NCBI GenBank assembly: GCA_963575745.1 | Contig: CAUYUJ010000658.1 | Span: 336,001-400,000, forward strand | Direction: 5' to 3' | DNA length: 64,000 bases | Source of the DNA: Prorocentrum cordatum | Lineage: Eukaryota > Sar > Dinophyceae > Prorocentrales > Prorocentraceae | Part shown: positions 33,105 through 42,949 of the stretch, piece by piece | How the letters are laid out: each line of letters opens with the position of its first letter | Position numbering within the stretch: the stretch's first letter is position 1 | Notes under the pieces: generated by a model | Database searches by the model: none | Told to the model about the DNA's origin: nothing | What the model saw: the letters and a program-made list of their open reading frames with translations, nothing else | Program-made: the position numbers and the translations under genes

Positions 33105-33790
33105 CCGTCAACCCCCGTTGGATATTAATGGCATAAGTACGACGCCTATAATCTTGCCTTTCCGAGTCGATGGGACAATCACTGGTTACTGGCATAAACG
33201 TAACAAGTCCCGGAACGAAATGCCAGCGCTTCAAGCTCTGTCCTTGCTGTGTCCACGCATCCTTTCTGTCCAGGAAACTGGCACCAGCAGTAGGAGAAGG
33301 ATGAGGAAGGAGGAGGTTATGGCCAAGTATTTCTTCCGTATCCCTGGCTGGCTCATTATTCAAACATCCTTCACATATTTTTTTTGGCAAGATCGACGTA
33401 TCTGACTCAGTTTCGCTGTCAGTCATGTCAAACATTGCTTTCATCTCACGATTGGAGCTTTTCTTGATTATTTCGTCCATCATTCTGGTTTTCTCTGAGC
33501 TTCTGCTGCAACCTCCTTCGGTCATTATAGGAGTAATTGCACCTGTTTCCACGGCTTGGCCGGGCGCATTCGCAACGACAGCTTTGCTGGGAGCGCGTGC
33601 CACCACGGCTTTGCCGGGGGCGGCCTCAGGCGCCGCTGGGGCATTTATTGGTTTTGGTGTATGCACAACGGGCTTACCCTTACTGGGGCGCCTCTTCTTT
33701 TTGTTCATCTTCTTGCTAGGTGCAGTAGCTCCTCTCCGCAAGGCCGAACTAGGACCTAAGCGGGGCTTCAGAACCCCCCGGGCCCCAGGG
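33064..33790 (-). pseudogene. Basic Lys/Pro/Ala-rich frame fused to copia tail
   Basis: The frame is open from the last codons of the copia RNase H tail (GLPLGPGG, about 33790) into a lysine-rich stretch (KKMNKKKRRPSKGKPVVH), then Pro/Ala repeats, then DMTDSETESDTSILPKKICE and FVPGLVTFMPVTSDC. The copia frame stops just here in the alternative register, so a one-base shift would join the copia polyprotein to this sequence. No domain recognised. Confidence 0.4.
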
Positions 33791-35800
33791 GAAGTCCGTC
33801 TGAAAACGTCGACTCTAAATAGTCCTGGTACCGCTTAGCGGCCCAGAATTTGGGTGTTACAATGTTGACAAGGCATAAAACTTTAACCCAAGCCAAAGGG
33901 TCTGTGAACCTCTTCGCTCCAATGTCTGCAGCTTCATCTTGGGCCCTCTCGCACTGGAGCTCAACAACACCTCGAGAAAATTGTTCGGACACAGCTGCTG
34001 AAACAATCCGGTGTTCTCGGTAGGTGCATGAGCTTCATTGACCCGCCCGCTGTGATGACTTTACACACTGCCTGGTTATCTTCTAAAAACAAGCATCGCA
34101 CCTGTCTGTCAAGCAGTATTTCCCAAAGCGGTAGCGCTGCAAGCAGCTCTTTTCGCAAAGCAAGGTCAGCAGCCACAATATCTGCCTCAAGTGCGCTGTG
34201 GGAAACGCAACTCTGTCGTTGCGATCCCATGGACTGTCCAGCTCTAGCGCATGGGCCCCACAAGGCTTGAAAGCTGGCACTCGTGCTCCGATGCGTTCGA
34301 ATGTCGCTGGCTAAATCTGCGTCAGAGTATTGCTTCAACATGACATCCTCGATTTTGTCACCTACCCACGAAGACATGCGGTAGTGAGAGGTACATTATA
34401 TACAACAGATGAGGCGGAAAAGATCCATGTCTTGTTGCTCTGTCCACTTGGTAATACAATTGGCTGTCTGACACACGGCACGGAGCAAGTCATTTCTAGC
34501 CATTCTTGCACCATAAAGTATATTCATCAAGACTTTCGCCGCAATGGGCTGAAGCACTCCCGACTGCGTCGGTGGCTCTGGGTCATTGGGGCTTGCCGCT
34601 GCGGCGCCAAGGCCAAGAACTTCTACTTTCTGATCAGGAGGCCCCGAGTCAACTTTGATTTGTAACGGTGATGCTATGGCCTTCTCTGCCGGAGAGTAAA
34701 CTTCGCCTCTGGGGCCACCCTGGCCATCCTCGAGGTCAATCAGTTCTGGGCCGAATGGTGTACCTGCAGCGGGATATGTAGCTGGATCAGTGTCCGTTTG
34801 TTGAGCATATAGCGTTACACAGGAGTCTAAGAATTCGGCCATTTCATACTCGATGACTCTGGCTTGTTTCGGCTCTCTCGGTTGGCACGGCTCGGACGGC
34901 TGAGCCGCCGAGTCGCCCCCCGTTTCCTCCTCGCTACTCTCGTCTGTGACGGAGGCGTTCTTCTTAACTGTAGGAGGAGGCGGATCCCAAACCGCGGGTA
35001 ATTCACCCTGACATTCAACCCACTGTGTAGAGAGTCTATGCTCACATCCCAAATATCTTCCAAGCGCAGTCGGAGGGTCGATTTCTACTCCCTTGGGACA
35101 GTTTTCAGAGGGTTATTGTAGGAGTTGCCATCCCTCTGCAAGCTTGTCTGCAGGACCAGACAGCTTGAAATCATCAACATAGATAATCAGGAAAAGTTTC
35201 ATTTCCCTGTGGAAAAAAAACAGCTGCGCCACGGACTACACTTCACAATGCCTTTTGCTGTAACATGCCCCTCGCAATGCTGTTCCCAATATCCTCCTGA
35301 ATCAGGATGTCCGTATGAAAAGAGAGATATAACGGGCATACGGGATTACGCATGTGAGACCATTCCTTAGGCCACTCATCGCGGGGTAGAAATACCCAAG
35401 TCGGGGTGCCGCCTAACCTTGACTGAGTGTAGGCTTGGCGGGCGTCAGCTTGTTCAATACTATGGCCTTCGAATAGCCCGTAGGTGTCGGCTGCTTTACT
35501 CGCCTGCATAGTAGCAGGACTACTGGAAAGTTCTTGGAACAACGCTACATTCTTATTCTGATCTCTCACACTCGAACCATCAAAAACTACCCGACCTTTG
35601 TACTTGCGATCTTTGTATCCCAATGGTAACTCTGAGTTCTTTTCAACAAGAATCGCAAATAGCCAGCCAAAGTGCGCCGTCTGTCCGGTGAGTTCGGCGA
35701 TAACGTCAGAGCACTATCTGACGCCATCCTCTTTCCATGTGCCAATGTCACGCAGTCTATCCCATTCTTTTCTCAAGGCAGCCTGGGCGGGGCGACGAGG
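33768..35800 (-). pseudogene. Copia-type RT and RNase H fragment (element 2)
   Basis: The minus strand reads ALRKEWDRLRDIGTWKEDGV at about 35790, then KGRVVFDGSSVRDQNKNVAL, EQADARQAYTQS (first catalytic Asp) and TPTWVFLPRDEWPKEW. A frameshift leads to YGHPDSGGYWEQHCEGHV, then the intact YVDD box at 35170-35181 within FLIIYVDDFKLSGPADKL, a stop, YLGCEH, another stop and RNase H (QYSDADLASDIRTHRSTSAS, HSALEADIVAADLALRKE, FLEDNQAVCKV). The tail ends at 33768. Integrase and everything upstream are missing: the fragment is cut at about 35.79 kb where a plus-strand gene begins. Differences from element 1 show a separate copia lineage. Confidence 0.85.
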
Positions 35801-36592
35801 ATGACGACGGTGGCAGGGTCGCTGGCGTTCCGTCCACGGACCCGGTGCCTGCTGGAGTCCAGCCAGGCGCGGGGGCGTCGCTCGCGGGGGACGAATGGCG
35901 GAGCTTTGCGCCAGAAAACATTGACACCGCGAAGTGCATGGCTCGGACGTGGGCGAACGGAGCTGGCGGGCAATGCCGGAGCGCGCCAAAGCAGGGGTGC
36001 GGGGATCTGCGCGGGCTGCATTTCAAGCAGCAGCACAAAGATGGTTGGCATGGGCGCGTGGACGGGCCCATCCCGGAGGGAAAGATGAAGGTGTTCAAGG
36101 AGAAGAACGCAGGCAAGGCCCCGCGTGCGGCGCCCGCGGCTGAGGCTGGCGCGGTGCCCGGGAGCGATGGCGTCGCCGCGATGGCGCCGACAGGGGGCGG
36201 CGAGGGTGCGGGAGGGGCTAGCGCAACCAATGCGGCTTCGGAGCCATCCTCGGGCGGCGAGCGCGGGGGGCGTGGCGGGCGCGCGACCGCGAGGGACGTC
36301 GCCGCCGCTGCCGCGGAGGAGCGCGCGCGGCAGGGGGATCCTGAAGAACGGCGGACGCGCTTGGTCATCGCCGAGCACAACAAGCGGCAGGAGTTGCTCG
36401 GCCAAGTCGCCGGAGCCTTCCGATTACGCCAGGAGGACGTGCCCGTCAGCATCGGCAGGTGGACTGACGAGAAGCTGCGACAGACGTTGCGCCGCCTGCG
36501 CCCGGAAAGAGATGACGTGGTGAGCGAGCCAACGATTGTGGCGCTGTCGGAGGAGGCTCTCCGAGTGCTGCGCCTCGACGGCGGCTCTCTGA
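35795..36592 (+). CDS. Cys/His-rich gene fragment with HGRVDGPIP motif
   Basis: The frame starts inside copia-derived DNA (35737) but protein-like sequence begins near DEDDDGGRVAG. It contains AKCMARTWANGAGGQCRSAP, then KQGCGDLRGLHFKQQHKDGW and HGRVDGPIPEGKMKVF: four Cys and several His spaced as in a small zinc-binding domain, followed by a conserved-looking HGRVDGPIP stretch. A Gly/Ala-rich linker and a basic helical segment (RRTRLVIAEHNKRQELLGQV) come next. At about 36592 the frame runs without a stop into the GTGTCTGT satellite and reads Val/Cys/Leu repeats. The 5' end is truncated by the copia junction. I do not recognise a named family; nucleic-acid binding is plausible. Confidence 0.5.
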
Positions 36593-36985
36593 GTGTGTGC
36601 CTGTGTGTCTGTGTGTCTGTGAGTCTGTGTGTCTGTGTGTCTGTGTGTCTGTGTGTCTGTGTATATGTGTGTCTGTGTGTCTGTATGTCTGTGTATTTGA
36701 GTTTCTGTGTGTCTGTGTGTCTGTGTGTCTGTGTGTCTGTGTGTCTGTGTGTCTGCGTGTCTGCGTGTCTGTGTGGCTGTGTGTCTGTGTGTCTGTGGTC
36801 TGTGCGTCTGTATGTCGTGTATATGTGTCTCTGTTTGTCTGTGTGTCCGTGTCTGTGAGTCTGTATGTCTGTGTGTCTGTGCGTCTGTGTGTCTGTGTCT
36901 GTGTGTCTCTGTGCCTGTGTGTCCGTGTGTCTCTCTGTCTGTGTGTCTGTGTGTCTGTGTGTCCGTGTGTGCGTGTGCTCGTCTG
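36592..36985 (+). repeat. GTGTCTGT satellite tract, isolated copy
   Basis: About 390 bp of the same octamer family as the 45-59 kb satellite but in the opposite orientation. It ends in GTGCGTGTGC and a CCCCT-rich stretch before a hairpin module. Confidence 0.95.
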
Positions 36986-37028
36986 TGTGAGCCCCGCGCT
37001 TTCCCCCTCCCCCTCCTCCCCTTCCCTT

Positions 37029-37105
37029 GGCGCTCCGCGAGGGCGGAGTGGCTGGAGTGGAGGGGGGGCTGGCCCCGAAATGGGGCGGCGCCCCCCCTCC
37101 AGCCA
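37029..37105 (+). repeat. Nested-hairpin module, copy 1 (reverse orientation)
   Basis: Reads GGCGCTCCGCGAGGGCGGAG, then GGCTGGCCCCGAAATGGGGCGG. It is the reverse complement of the modules at 44.7-59.7 kb and lacks the closing GGAGCGCC arm. Confidence 0.85.
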
Positions 37106-37162
37106 GAACACAAGAGAGGATGCGGTACCAACTACGAGAAGGAGGTCGGCATTAACAGGGGT

Positions 37163-37564
37163 ATGGAGGAGGAAAGGGAACCCAAGAGAAGAAGGATGGA
37201 GGAGGAGGAGACCCTGAGACTCAGCAAACGCATTGCACTGTCGTACATGCGTGAGACGGTCTGGGATTTTACCACCCCTGGACTACCTGTGGAGATCTGC
37301 GGGGATAGTCTGCTGATTGTGTCGCGGATCAACGGTGTGTGGGCATGTGAACAGGTGGACTATCGCAAACGAGTTGCCAACTTGCAGGATCGGTTATACA
37401 ACATGTGCGTGCAGGAGGGAGGGAGACCACCAATGAAGGGACGGGACATTGCGAAGCATATCTTTAGGGAAAACAATGAGAGAGCTGACAGACTGACACA
37501 TGAGGCCCGCGAGGGCCTAACTTACATCAAAGAGTCGTACGATTCTACTGGGCGCCGGCGGTAA
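37163..37564 (+). CDS. LINE-type RNase H fragment
   Basis: A 133-residue frame starting at [11 protein letters not shown]. It contains the second half of an RNase H fold: [20 protein letters not shown] (the GDS aspartate strand), then a helical region with [16 protein letters not shown], then [20 protein letters not shown], whose N-x-R-A-D motif supplies the last metal-binding residue. The first strand with the DGG aspartate and the glutamate helix are absent. RNase H of this form removes RNA from cDNA in non-LTR elements. Its TAA stop lies inside the 5' arm of a stem-loop that recurs downstream. Confidence 0.65.
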   Translation: MEEEREPKRRRMEEEETLRLSKRIALSYMRETVWDFTTPGLPVEICGDSLLIVSRINGVWACEQVDYRKRVANLQDRLYNMCVQEGGRPPMKGRDIAKHIFRENNERADRLTHEAREGLTYIKESYDSTGRRR

Positions 37565-37588
37565 ACCGCCAACCTTTCTTACCGCCGG
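37555..37588 (+). repeat. Stem-loop repeat, copy 1
   Basis: CCGGCGGTAA and TTACCGCCGG form a perfect 10-bp stem with a 14-base loop. The stem's TAA is the stop of the preceding RNase H frame. Followed by AACTCGTAGAGCTTCCTGAC. Confidence 0.8.
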
Positions 37589-37599
37589 GGAACTCGTAG

Positions 37600-38530
37600 A
37601 GCTTCCTGACCATATATAATGTCGAAAACAATTTCAGAGAACGAATAGTTTTCGAGCCTGAGCGATTTCAGACCTCTCGATGCAACAGCCGAATGTCCCT
37701 GATGCTTCTGGATCGTTTTCTGTGCCCACGAGCTCCGTAGCTCTCCTACAACCCGAGTTGCATGCGAAAACCGACAGCACCTCTCAAGATCTCTCGAATA
37801 ATAGAAATACTTTCGCGAATCTAACTCGGGTATCAGACTGAGTTCAGACCTCTGAATGCAGCAGGCGGACGCGCCTGATGTCTTCGAATCGATTCCTGTG
37901 ATTACCAGCCCTGCAGCCATCTTACAGCCCGAGTTAAGTGCAGAAAACCAACTGAACATCTGAAGATAACTCGAACAATACGAATAGGTTTGCGGACCTA
38001 GCTCGGGCAGCAGACCGAGGTCAGAGCTCTGAATCTGACAGGCAGACGCGGCCGATGTCTCTGAATCGATTCCAGCGATTACCAGCCCTGCAGACCCCTT
38101 ACAGGTCGAGTTAAGTGCAGAAAACGGACAGCACTTCTCAAGATGACTCGAAGAATACGAATAGTTTTGCCTATCTCGGGCAGCACACCGAGTTCTGAGC
38201 TCTAGATTTGGCAGACAGACGCGCCTGATGTCTACGAATCGATTCCTGTGAGCACGAGCCCTGTAGCCCCCTACAGTCCGAGTTGAGTGCAGAAAACTGA
38301 CAGCACCTCTCAAGATGACTCGAACAACACAAATAGTTTCGCGAACCTAGCTCGGGCAGCAGACCAAGTTCAGACCTCTAGATAGGACAGACGAACGCGC
38401 CTGATAATTCGCAATTGATTCCTGTGAGAATGAGCCTTGTAGCTGCCCTGCAGCTCGAGTTAAGTACAAAATACCGATAACGCGTATCAAGATGACTGGA
38501 AACAGCCGATCCCGCCGCGACGTTTTTTGC
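37600..38530. repeat. 177-bp satellite, array 1
   Basis: The anchor GAGTTAAGTGCAGAAAAC recurs at 37754, 37931, 38108, 38279 and 38457, giving spacings of 177, 177, 171 and 178. Units also share GAATCGATTCCTGTG, CAGCAGACCGAGTTCAGA and AATACGAATAG. Confidence 0.85.
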
Positions 38531-38539
38531 AAAAATATT

Positions 38540-39035
38540 TACCCGATCGAGCTGAGATTAAGATGCCGAGCGGGAATAAGATCGAATATGGTCCGAAAAA
38601 ATACTAGAGCTCAAACGAATTGTTGAGACGCGTGAGAGTGCTGAGAGTCGAAAGAGAGAGCTTATGGAGGCATTTCTCGAAAAAATGAACATTGATTTTT
38701 TTCATGTCGACATGAAGTTGGTCCCGCCAAGTGTTTTGATAGTAAATGTGCGCCTACAGAGCTCATATTAAGACGCAGAGGCCCTCATAGTCGTTTACAG
38801 ATGCGAAAAATCTGTTTTCTCAAAATGAATTGTCGAATATCTTTTAAATCTCAGCGAAATCCACCCAAATTGTCACATTGTCTCTTTTGGTCGGGTCGAC
38901 CAACTAGCTCCACCCCGCGCCGGAATTCCTCTAGCTCATCGATGTCGAAGAGCTCTACGAGGTAAATTCCGAGGACAATTTTCAACCGACCAAAAGTCAG
39001 CAAAAGGTCCGTCGAGACTGGCGCCGGCGGTGGAC
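38540..39035. repeat. Copy of the 340-bp repeat unit plus flank
   Basis: Contains TTTTTTCATGTCGA, AGTGTTTTGATAGTAAA, CTCAAAATGAATTGTC and GGTCGGGTCGACCAACTAGC phrases shared with 40160-40850 and 43900-44200. It ends at a partial stem-loop at 39024-39033 whose 3' arm is missing. Confidence 0.7.
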
Positions 39036-39037
39036 CG

Positions 39038-39983
39038 TCAACTTGGTTTTTTGCGGTTTTGCGGGCAGCGAAGGCCCCGTCGAAGCCTGCCCGAGCCAAA
39101 CGCCCAGCAGGGCACCTCAAGCTCTCCGTGAGCTCTCAGCACGCACTCGGCCGCCCCAATGAGGCGCTCCAGCGCCGTCAGTTCGGCATCAGCGACTGTG
39201 CTATCTCTAGGCAAGAGAAGGGCCGCCTCCGCAACATCTCTCCAAACGAGACCGTCACAGGAGGCAGCAGGCAGAGACGAGTCGGGGGCAGCGGAATGCC
39301 GCAGGCGCTTGGAGCAATGTTCAGGATGGGGGAGAAAGGCAGCCTCGAGAAAGAAACCAATACCACAACCAGACGCATCCACTCCGCCGTCGAAACGACC
39401 GCGGAGGGCAACAAGCTCATGATACTCTCAAAGATCGGGTGGAACAGGCCTCATAGTGTAACACTCGCGGCCTTCCCGCGCACAATGTGTGAGGGCATCC
39501 GCCCTCTGGTTGTTCTCTCTGAATTCATGTTTGAGAAAGTCACGACCAAAGGGAACTGGATCTGAGATGGTATCGATTTTCCAGCCACGCAATCTTGTCC
39601 ACCAGCTTATCGACTCTCTTTTGATACACGTTATTTCCCACCCTCCACTTCCCACGGACCCAATTTTTAATAAGAAGACTATCTCCGCAGAGCTCCACAG
39701 GGAGCCCATCCGAAACAACATCCCAGACCGTGGCCCTTTCACTTAGGATGGCTAACCGTTTTGCTAACTTTTCCACCCCCGCTCCAGACGCCTCCTGAGA
39801 CATCAACTCATCCCAAGACATCTTTTCCACCACGGCGTCGGCCCCCTTTCCAGAATACACGAAATACTCAAACGCTTTCTCATGGCCATAGTGTTTCAGG
39901 CCATCGGGCATCTTACCGAGGAACGTTTTCCAGGAAAACTCACCGTCCTTCCACCAAGAGGCCCCAAACAGGATATATGCCAT
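39038..39983 (-). pseudogene. LINE-type RNase H halves in permuted order
   Basis: The minus strand reads, across two frames, VSDGLPVELCGDSLLIKNWV, a helix region with YQKRVDKLVDKIAWLEN, then KHEFRENNQRADALTHCARE. It is closely related to the fragment at 37163. Further on, in another frame, FDGGVDASGCGIGFFLEA appears, then LLPRDSTVADAELTALERLI: the DGG first strand and the Glu helix of an RNase H fold. So the C-terminal half precedes an N-terminal half. Frame changes and stops show decay. It could be the tail of one LINE polyprotein with a circularly permuted domain, or two truncated domains joined. Confidence 0.55.
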
Positions 39984-40101
39984 GTAACTCCAAGGTCTTT
40001 CTCCTGATGCACCAGCTCCGACACGAATACGTTTCAGAGCACTAGCCTCCTTCCACGATCCCTTCTGTCTGAGGACCTCACTGAAGTCTGAACGAGCGGC
40101 G

Positions 40102-40134
40102 CCGGCGGTGGACCGTCAACCTGGTCGCCGCCGG
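40102..40134 (+). repeat. Stem-loop repeat, copy 2
   Basis: CCGGCGGTGG pairs with TCGCCGCCGG using two G-T wobbles and a G-C where most copies have A-T. Confidence 0.75.
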
Positions 40135-40440
40135 GAACCTCGTAGAGCTCCTTGCACGCGTAAGAGTGCTCAGATTTTAAGCAGACAGCTTCTTGGAGCA
40201 TTTCTAGAAAAACATTATGGTTGCATTTCTCGGTGTCAACGATACGTCGGTTCCTCCGAATGTTTGGATAGTAAAACTCTCACGAACGAGCTGAGCTGCT
40301 CGCAGAAGAAAAACAAGACACTGATGCTCGGAGTAAAAGTCTGCTTTCTCAAAATGAATTGTCAAAGAACGTTCAAATTTTCGCAAAACCGACCGAAAGT
40401 TATCACATCTTCTTTTCTGGTCGGGTCGACCAACTGGGAA
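40135..40440. repeat. 340-bp repeat unit
   Basis: Sequence between stem-loops at 40102 and 40441, shared with 38540-39035, 40474-40850 and 43901-44205. Confidence 0.7.
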
Positions 40441-40473
40441 CCGGCGGTAAACCGTCAACCTCGCCACCGCCGG
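40441..40473 (+). repeat. Stem-loop repeat, copy 3
   Basis: CCGGCGGTAA and CCACCGCCGG; the last two pairs are mismatched. Confidence 0.7.
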
Positions 40474-40920
40474 GAACCTCGTAGAGCTCTATTTTTGCAC
40501 GGCGATCGTCGAAACACATGAAGAAAGCTTCTGGAGCGAGAAACGAAAACTCGAAAAATCACGTCGTTTTTCTGTTTTTATCGAACATCGGTTCCCCCAA
40601 GTGTTTTGAAAGTAATACTGCACCTACAGACCTGAAAATTTTACTGGCAGACGCGACAGAACCCACAACAGGTGCAGAAAATCTGCTTTCTCCAAATAAA
40701 TTGTCAAATATCTTTCAAATCTTCGCAAAACCACCCAAAAGTTATCACTTTGTCCTTTCTGGTCGGGTCGACCAACTAGCTCCACCCCGCGCCGGAATTC
40801 CTCTAGCTCATCTATGACGAAGAGCTCTACGAGGTATTTTTCTCGCCAACTAGCTCTCCAGCGCGCCGGAATTACTCTTAAGCTTCCAGCAACTAGCTAG
40901 GGGGAAGCTCTACGAGTTAT
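40474..40920. repeat. 340-bp unit and CTAGCTC/CGCCGGAATT unit
   Basis: A further copy of the 340-bp unit runs into short units built on CCAACTAGCTC, GCGCCGGAATT and GAAGCTCTACGAG, which also occur near 38910, 42630 and 43840. Confidence 0.65.
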
Positions 40921-41036
40921 ATTTACTAACACGATGAATGTCGTTGCCATTCGGGGTGCCTGGGATGGTGGCGTCTCGGCCTTAGGGGTTTGCGGAACGG
41001 CTGCTTGCAGCCACAGCTCGTCTTGCGCGTGTTTGC

Positions 41037-41600
41037 CGTAACTCGTAGAGCTTCCCTTAGCAAGCTGTTGCTGGAAGCATAAGAGTAATTCCGGGGCACT
41101 GGAGAGCTGGTTGGCAAGAAAAATCTCGACGGACCTTTTGCGGTTGAGATTCTGTTCTTGAAATTCAACCATTCGTTAGAGCTCTAGTACTTTTTCCCGT
41201 GATATTCAATCTTTTATTCCCGCTCGTCATCTTGATCGGTATCTTTTACTCCCAAAAGCGTCCCGGCGGGATCGGCCGTTTCGAGTCATCTTGTCACGCA
41301 GTGTCGGTTTTCTGAAGATACCTCGAGCTTCAGCACAGCTACAGACTTGGTCAGCACACATAATCGATTCAGAATGATCAGGCGCGTTCGTCTGTTGAAC
41401 CTAGAGGTCTAAAGTCTGCTAGCCCAGCTAGGTCCGCAAACCTATTCGTATTATTCGAGTCGTCTTGACAGACGCTCTCGGTTTTTGAGAATTATCAGTG
41501 ACCGTCATCTGTCGAATCCGGAGCTGAACTCGGTCTGCTGCCTCTAGAATCGCGAAACTATTCGTATTGTTCGAGTTATCTTCAGAGATGCTGTCGGTTC
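41037..41600 (-). repeat. Inverted-repeat arm (left)
   Basis: Reads as the reverse complement of parts of 42120-42709: ACTCGTAGAGCTTCCCTTAG matches CTAAGGGAAGCTCTACGAGT near 42690, and the 177-bp satellite is present in reverse (CTATTCGTATTATTCGAGT). Confidence 0.7.
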
Positions 41601-41613
41601 TCTGCACTGGGCG

Positions 41614-41647
41614 CCGGCGGTAAACCGTCAACCTTTGTTACCGCCGG
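41614..41647 (+). repeat. Stem-loop repeat, copy 4
   Basis: Perfect 10-bp stem CCGGCGGTAA/TTACCGCCGG with a 14-base loop. Confidence 0.8.
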
Positions 41648-41649
41648 GG

Positions 41650-42709
41650 GACTCCTACAGCTTCCTGACATCATATATAATGTGGAAAAAATTCAAGAGA
41701 ATTCCAGACCAAGCCAGACTCTCAAGATGACTCTGGCAAACAAACGAATAGTTTGGAACCCAGCTCGAGTGTCAAACCGAGTTCAGACCTCTTAATGCGA
41801 CAGGCGGACGCGTCTGATGTCTGCGAATCGACTTCTGTTATTACCAGCCCTGCAGCCCCCCTACAGCCCGAGTCAAGTGCAGAAACCGACAGCAGCTCTC
41901 AGGATAACTTGAATAATACAATAGCTTCGCGGAGCTAGTTCGAGTAGCAGACCGAGTTCCGAGCTCTCCGTTCGACAGACGGACGCGCCTGATGTTTCCA
42001 AATCGATTTCTGTGACCAGCAGCACTGTGGCCATCTCCCAGCACGAGTTAAGTGCAGAAAACCGAGAGCACTTCTCAAGATGACTCGAACAATACGAATA
42101 GTTTCGCGAACCTAGCTCGGACAGCAGGCCGAGTTCAGAGCTCTCGATTGAACAGACGAACGCGCTTGATGATTCCCAATCGATTTCTGTGACTATGAGC
42201 TCTGTAACTGCCCTACGGCTCGAGTTAAGTACAGAAAACCGAGAGCGTCTGCTACGATGACTCGAATAATACGAATAGGTTTGCGGACCTAGCTCGGCTA
42301 GCAGACCGAGTTCAGACCTCTGGATTCAACGGGCGAACGCGCCTAATGATTCTGAATTGATTAGCTGTGCTTACCAGCTCTGTAGCTGTCCTGAAGCTCG
42401 AGTTATCTTGAGAAAACCGACAGCGCGTATCAAGATAATTCGAAACGGCCGATCCCGCCAGAGTGCTTTTTGACAGTAAAAGGTACCCGATCGAGCTGAG
42501 ATTAAGATGGCGAGCGGGAATAAGATCGAATATCACGGGAAAAAATACTATAGCACTAACGAATGATCAAATTTCGAGAACAAAATTTTCAGCAGACCAA
42601 GTCACCAAAAGTTTCGTCGAGATGTTTCTTGCCAACTAGCTCTCCAGCGCTCCGGAATTACTCTTAAGCTTCCAGCAATAACTTGCTAAGGGAAGCTCTA
42701 CGAGTTACT
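41650..42709. repeat. 177-bp satellite, array 2, and inverted-repeat arm (right)
   Basis: The GAGTTAAG anchor lies at 41870, 42045, 42222 and 42400 (spacings 175, 177, 178). From about 42120 the sequence is also the right arm of the inverted repeat with 41037-41600. Confidence 0.8.
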
Positions 42710-42888
42710 TAACTCGGCCTGTAGGGGGGCTGCATGGCTGGTAATCACAGCTATCGATTCGCAGACATCAGGCGCGTCCGCCTTTCGAATTCCCGGAGAG
42801 CTCGCTGAGAGCTAAAGGGTTTAAAATTAGAAGCCGGACGGTGGTGGTGCCCGCCAGCAGCCCATCTCCGCCGGTCAAGAACTGGGCG

Positions 42889-42922
42889 CCGACGGTAAAC
42901 CGTCAACCTTTGTTACCGCCGG
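42889..42922 (+). repeat. Stem-loop repeat, copy 5
   Basis: CCGACGGTAA and TTACCGCCGG; one mismatch in the stem. Confidence 0.75.
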
Positions 42923-42949
42923 GGGACTCGTAGAGCTTCCTGACAACAT

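Larger units (their letters stand above)
24275..34907. repeat. Dispersed 11-bp palindrome CGGCTGAGCCG
   Basis: Exact copies begin at 24275, 26640, 27919, 29894, 31132, 32393 and 34897. Near copies, mostly still able to pair, begin at 25168, 29295, 29333, 29405, 29441, 31171, 32363 and 32540. Each is a five-base inverted repeat around one centre base. In the coding frames they read as Gly-Ser-Ala or as Ala-Gln-Pro, so they entered in different registers. I did not see exact copies elsewhere in the window. Confidence 0.8.
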
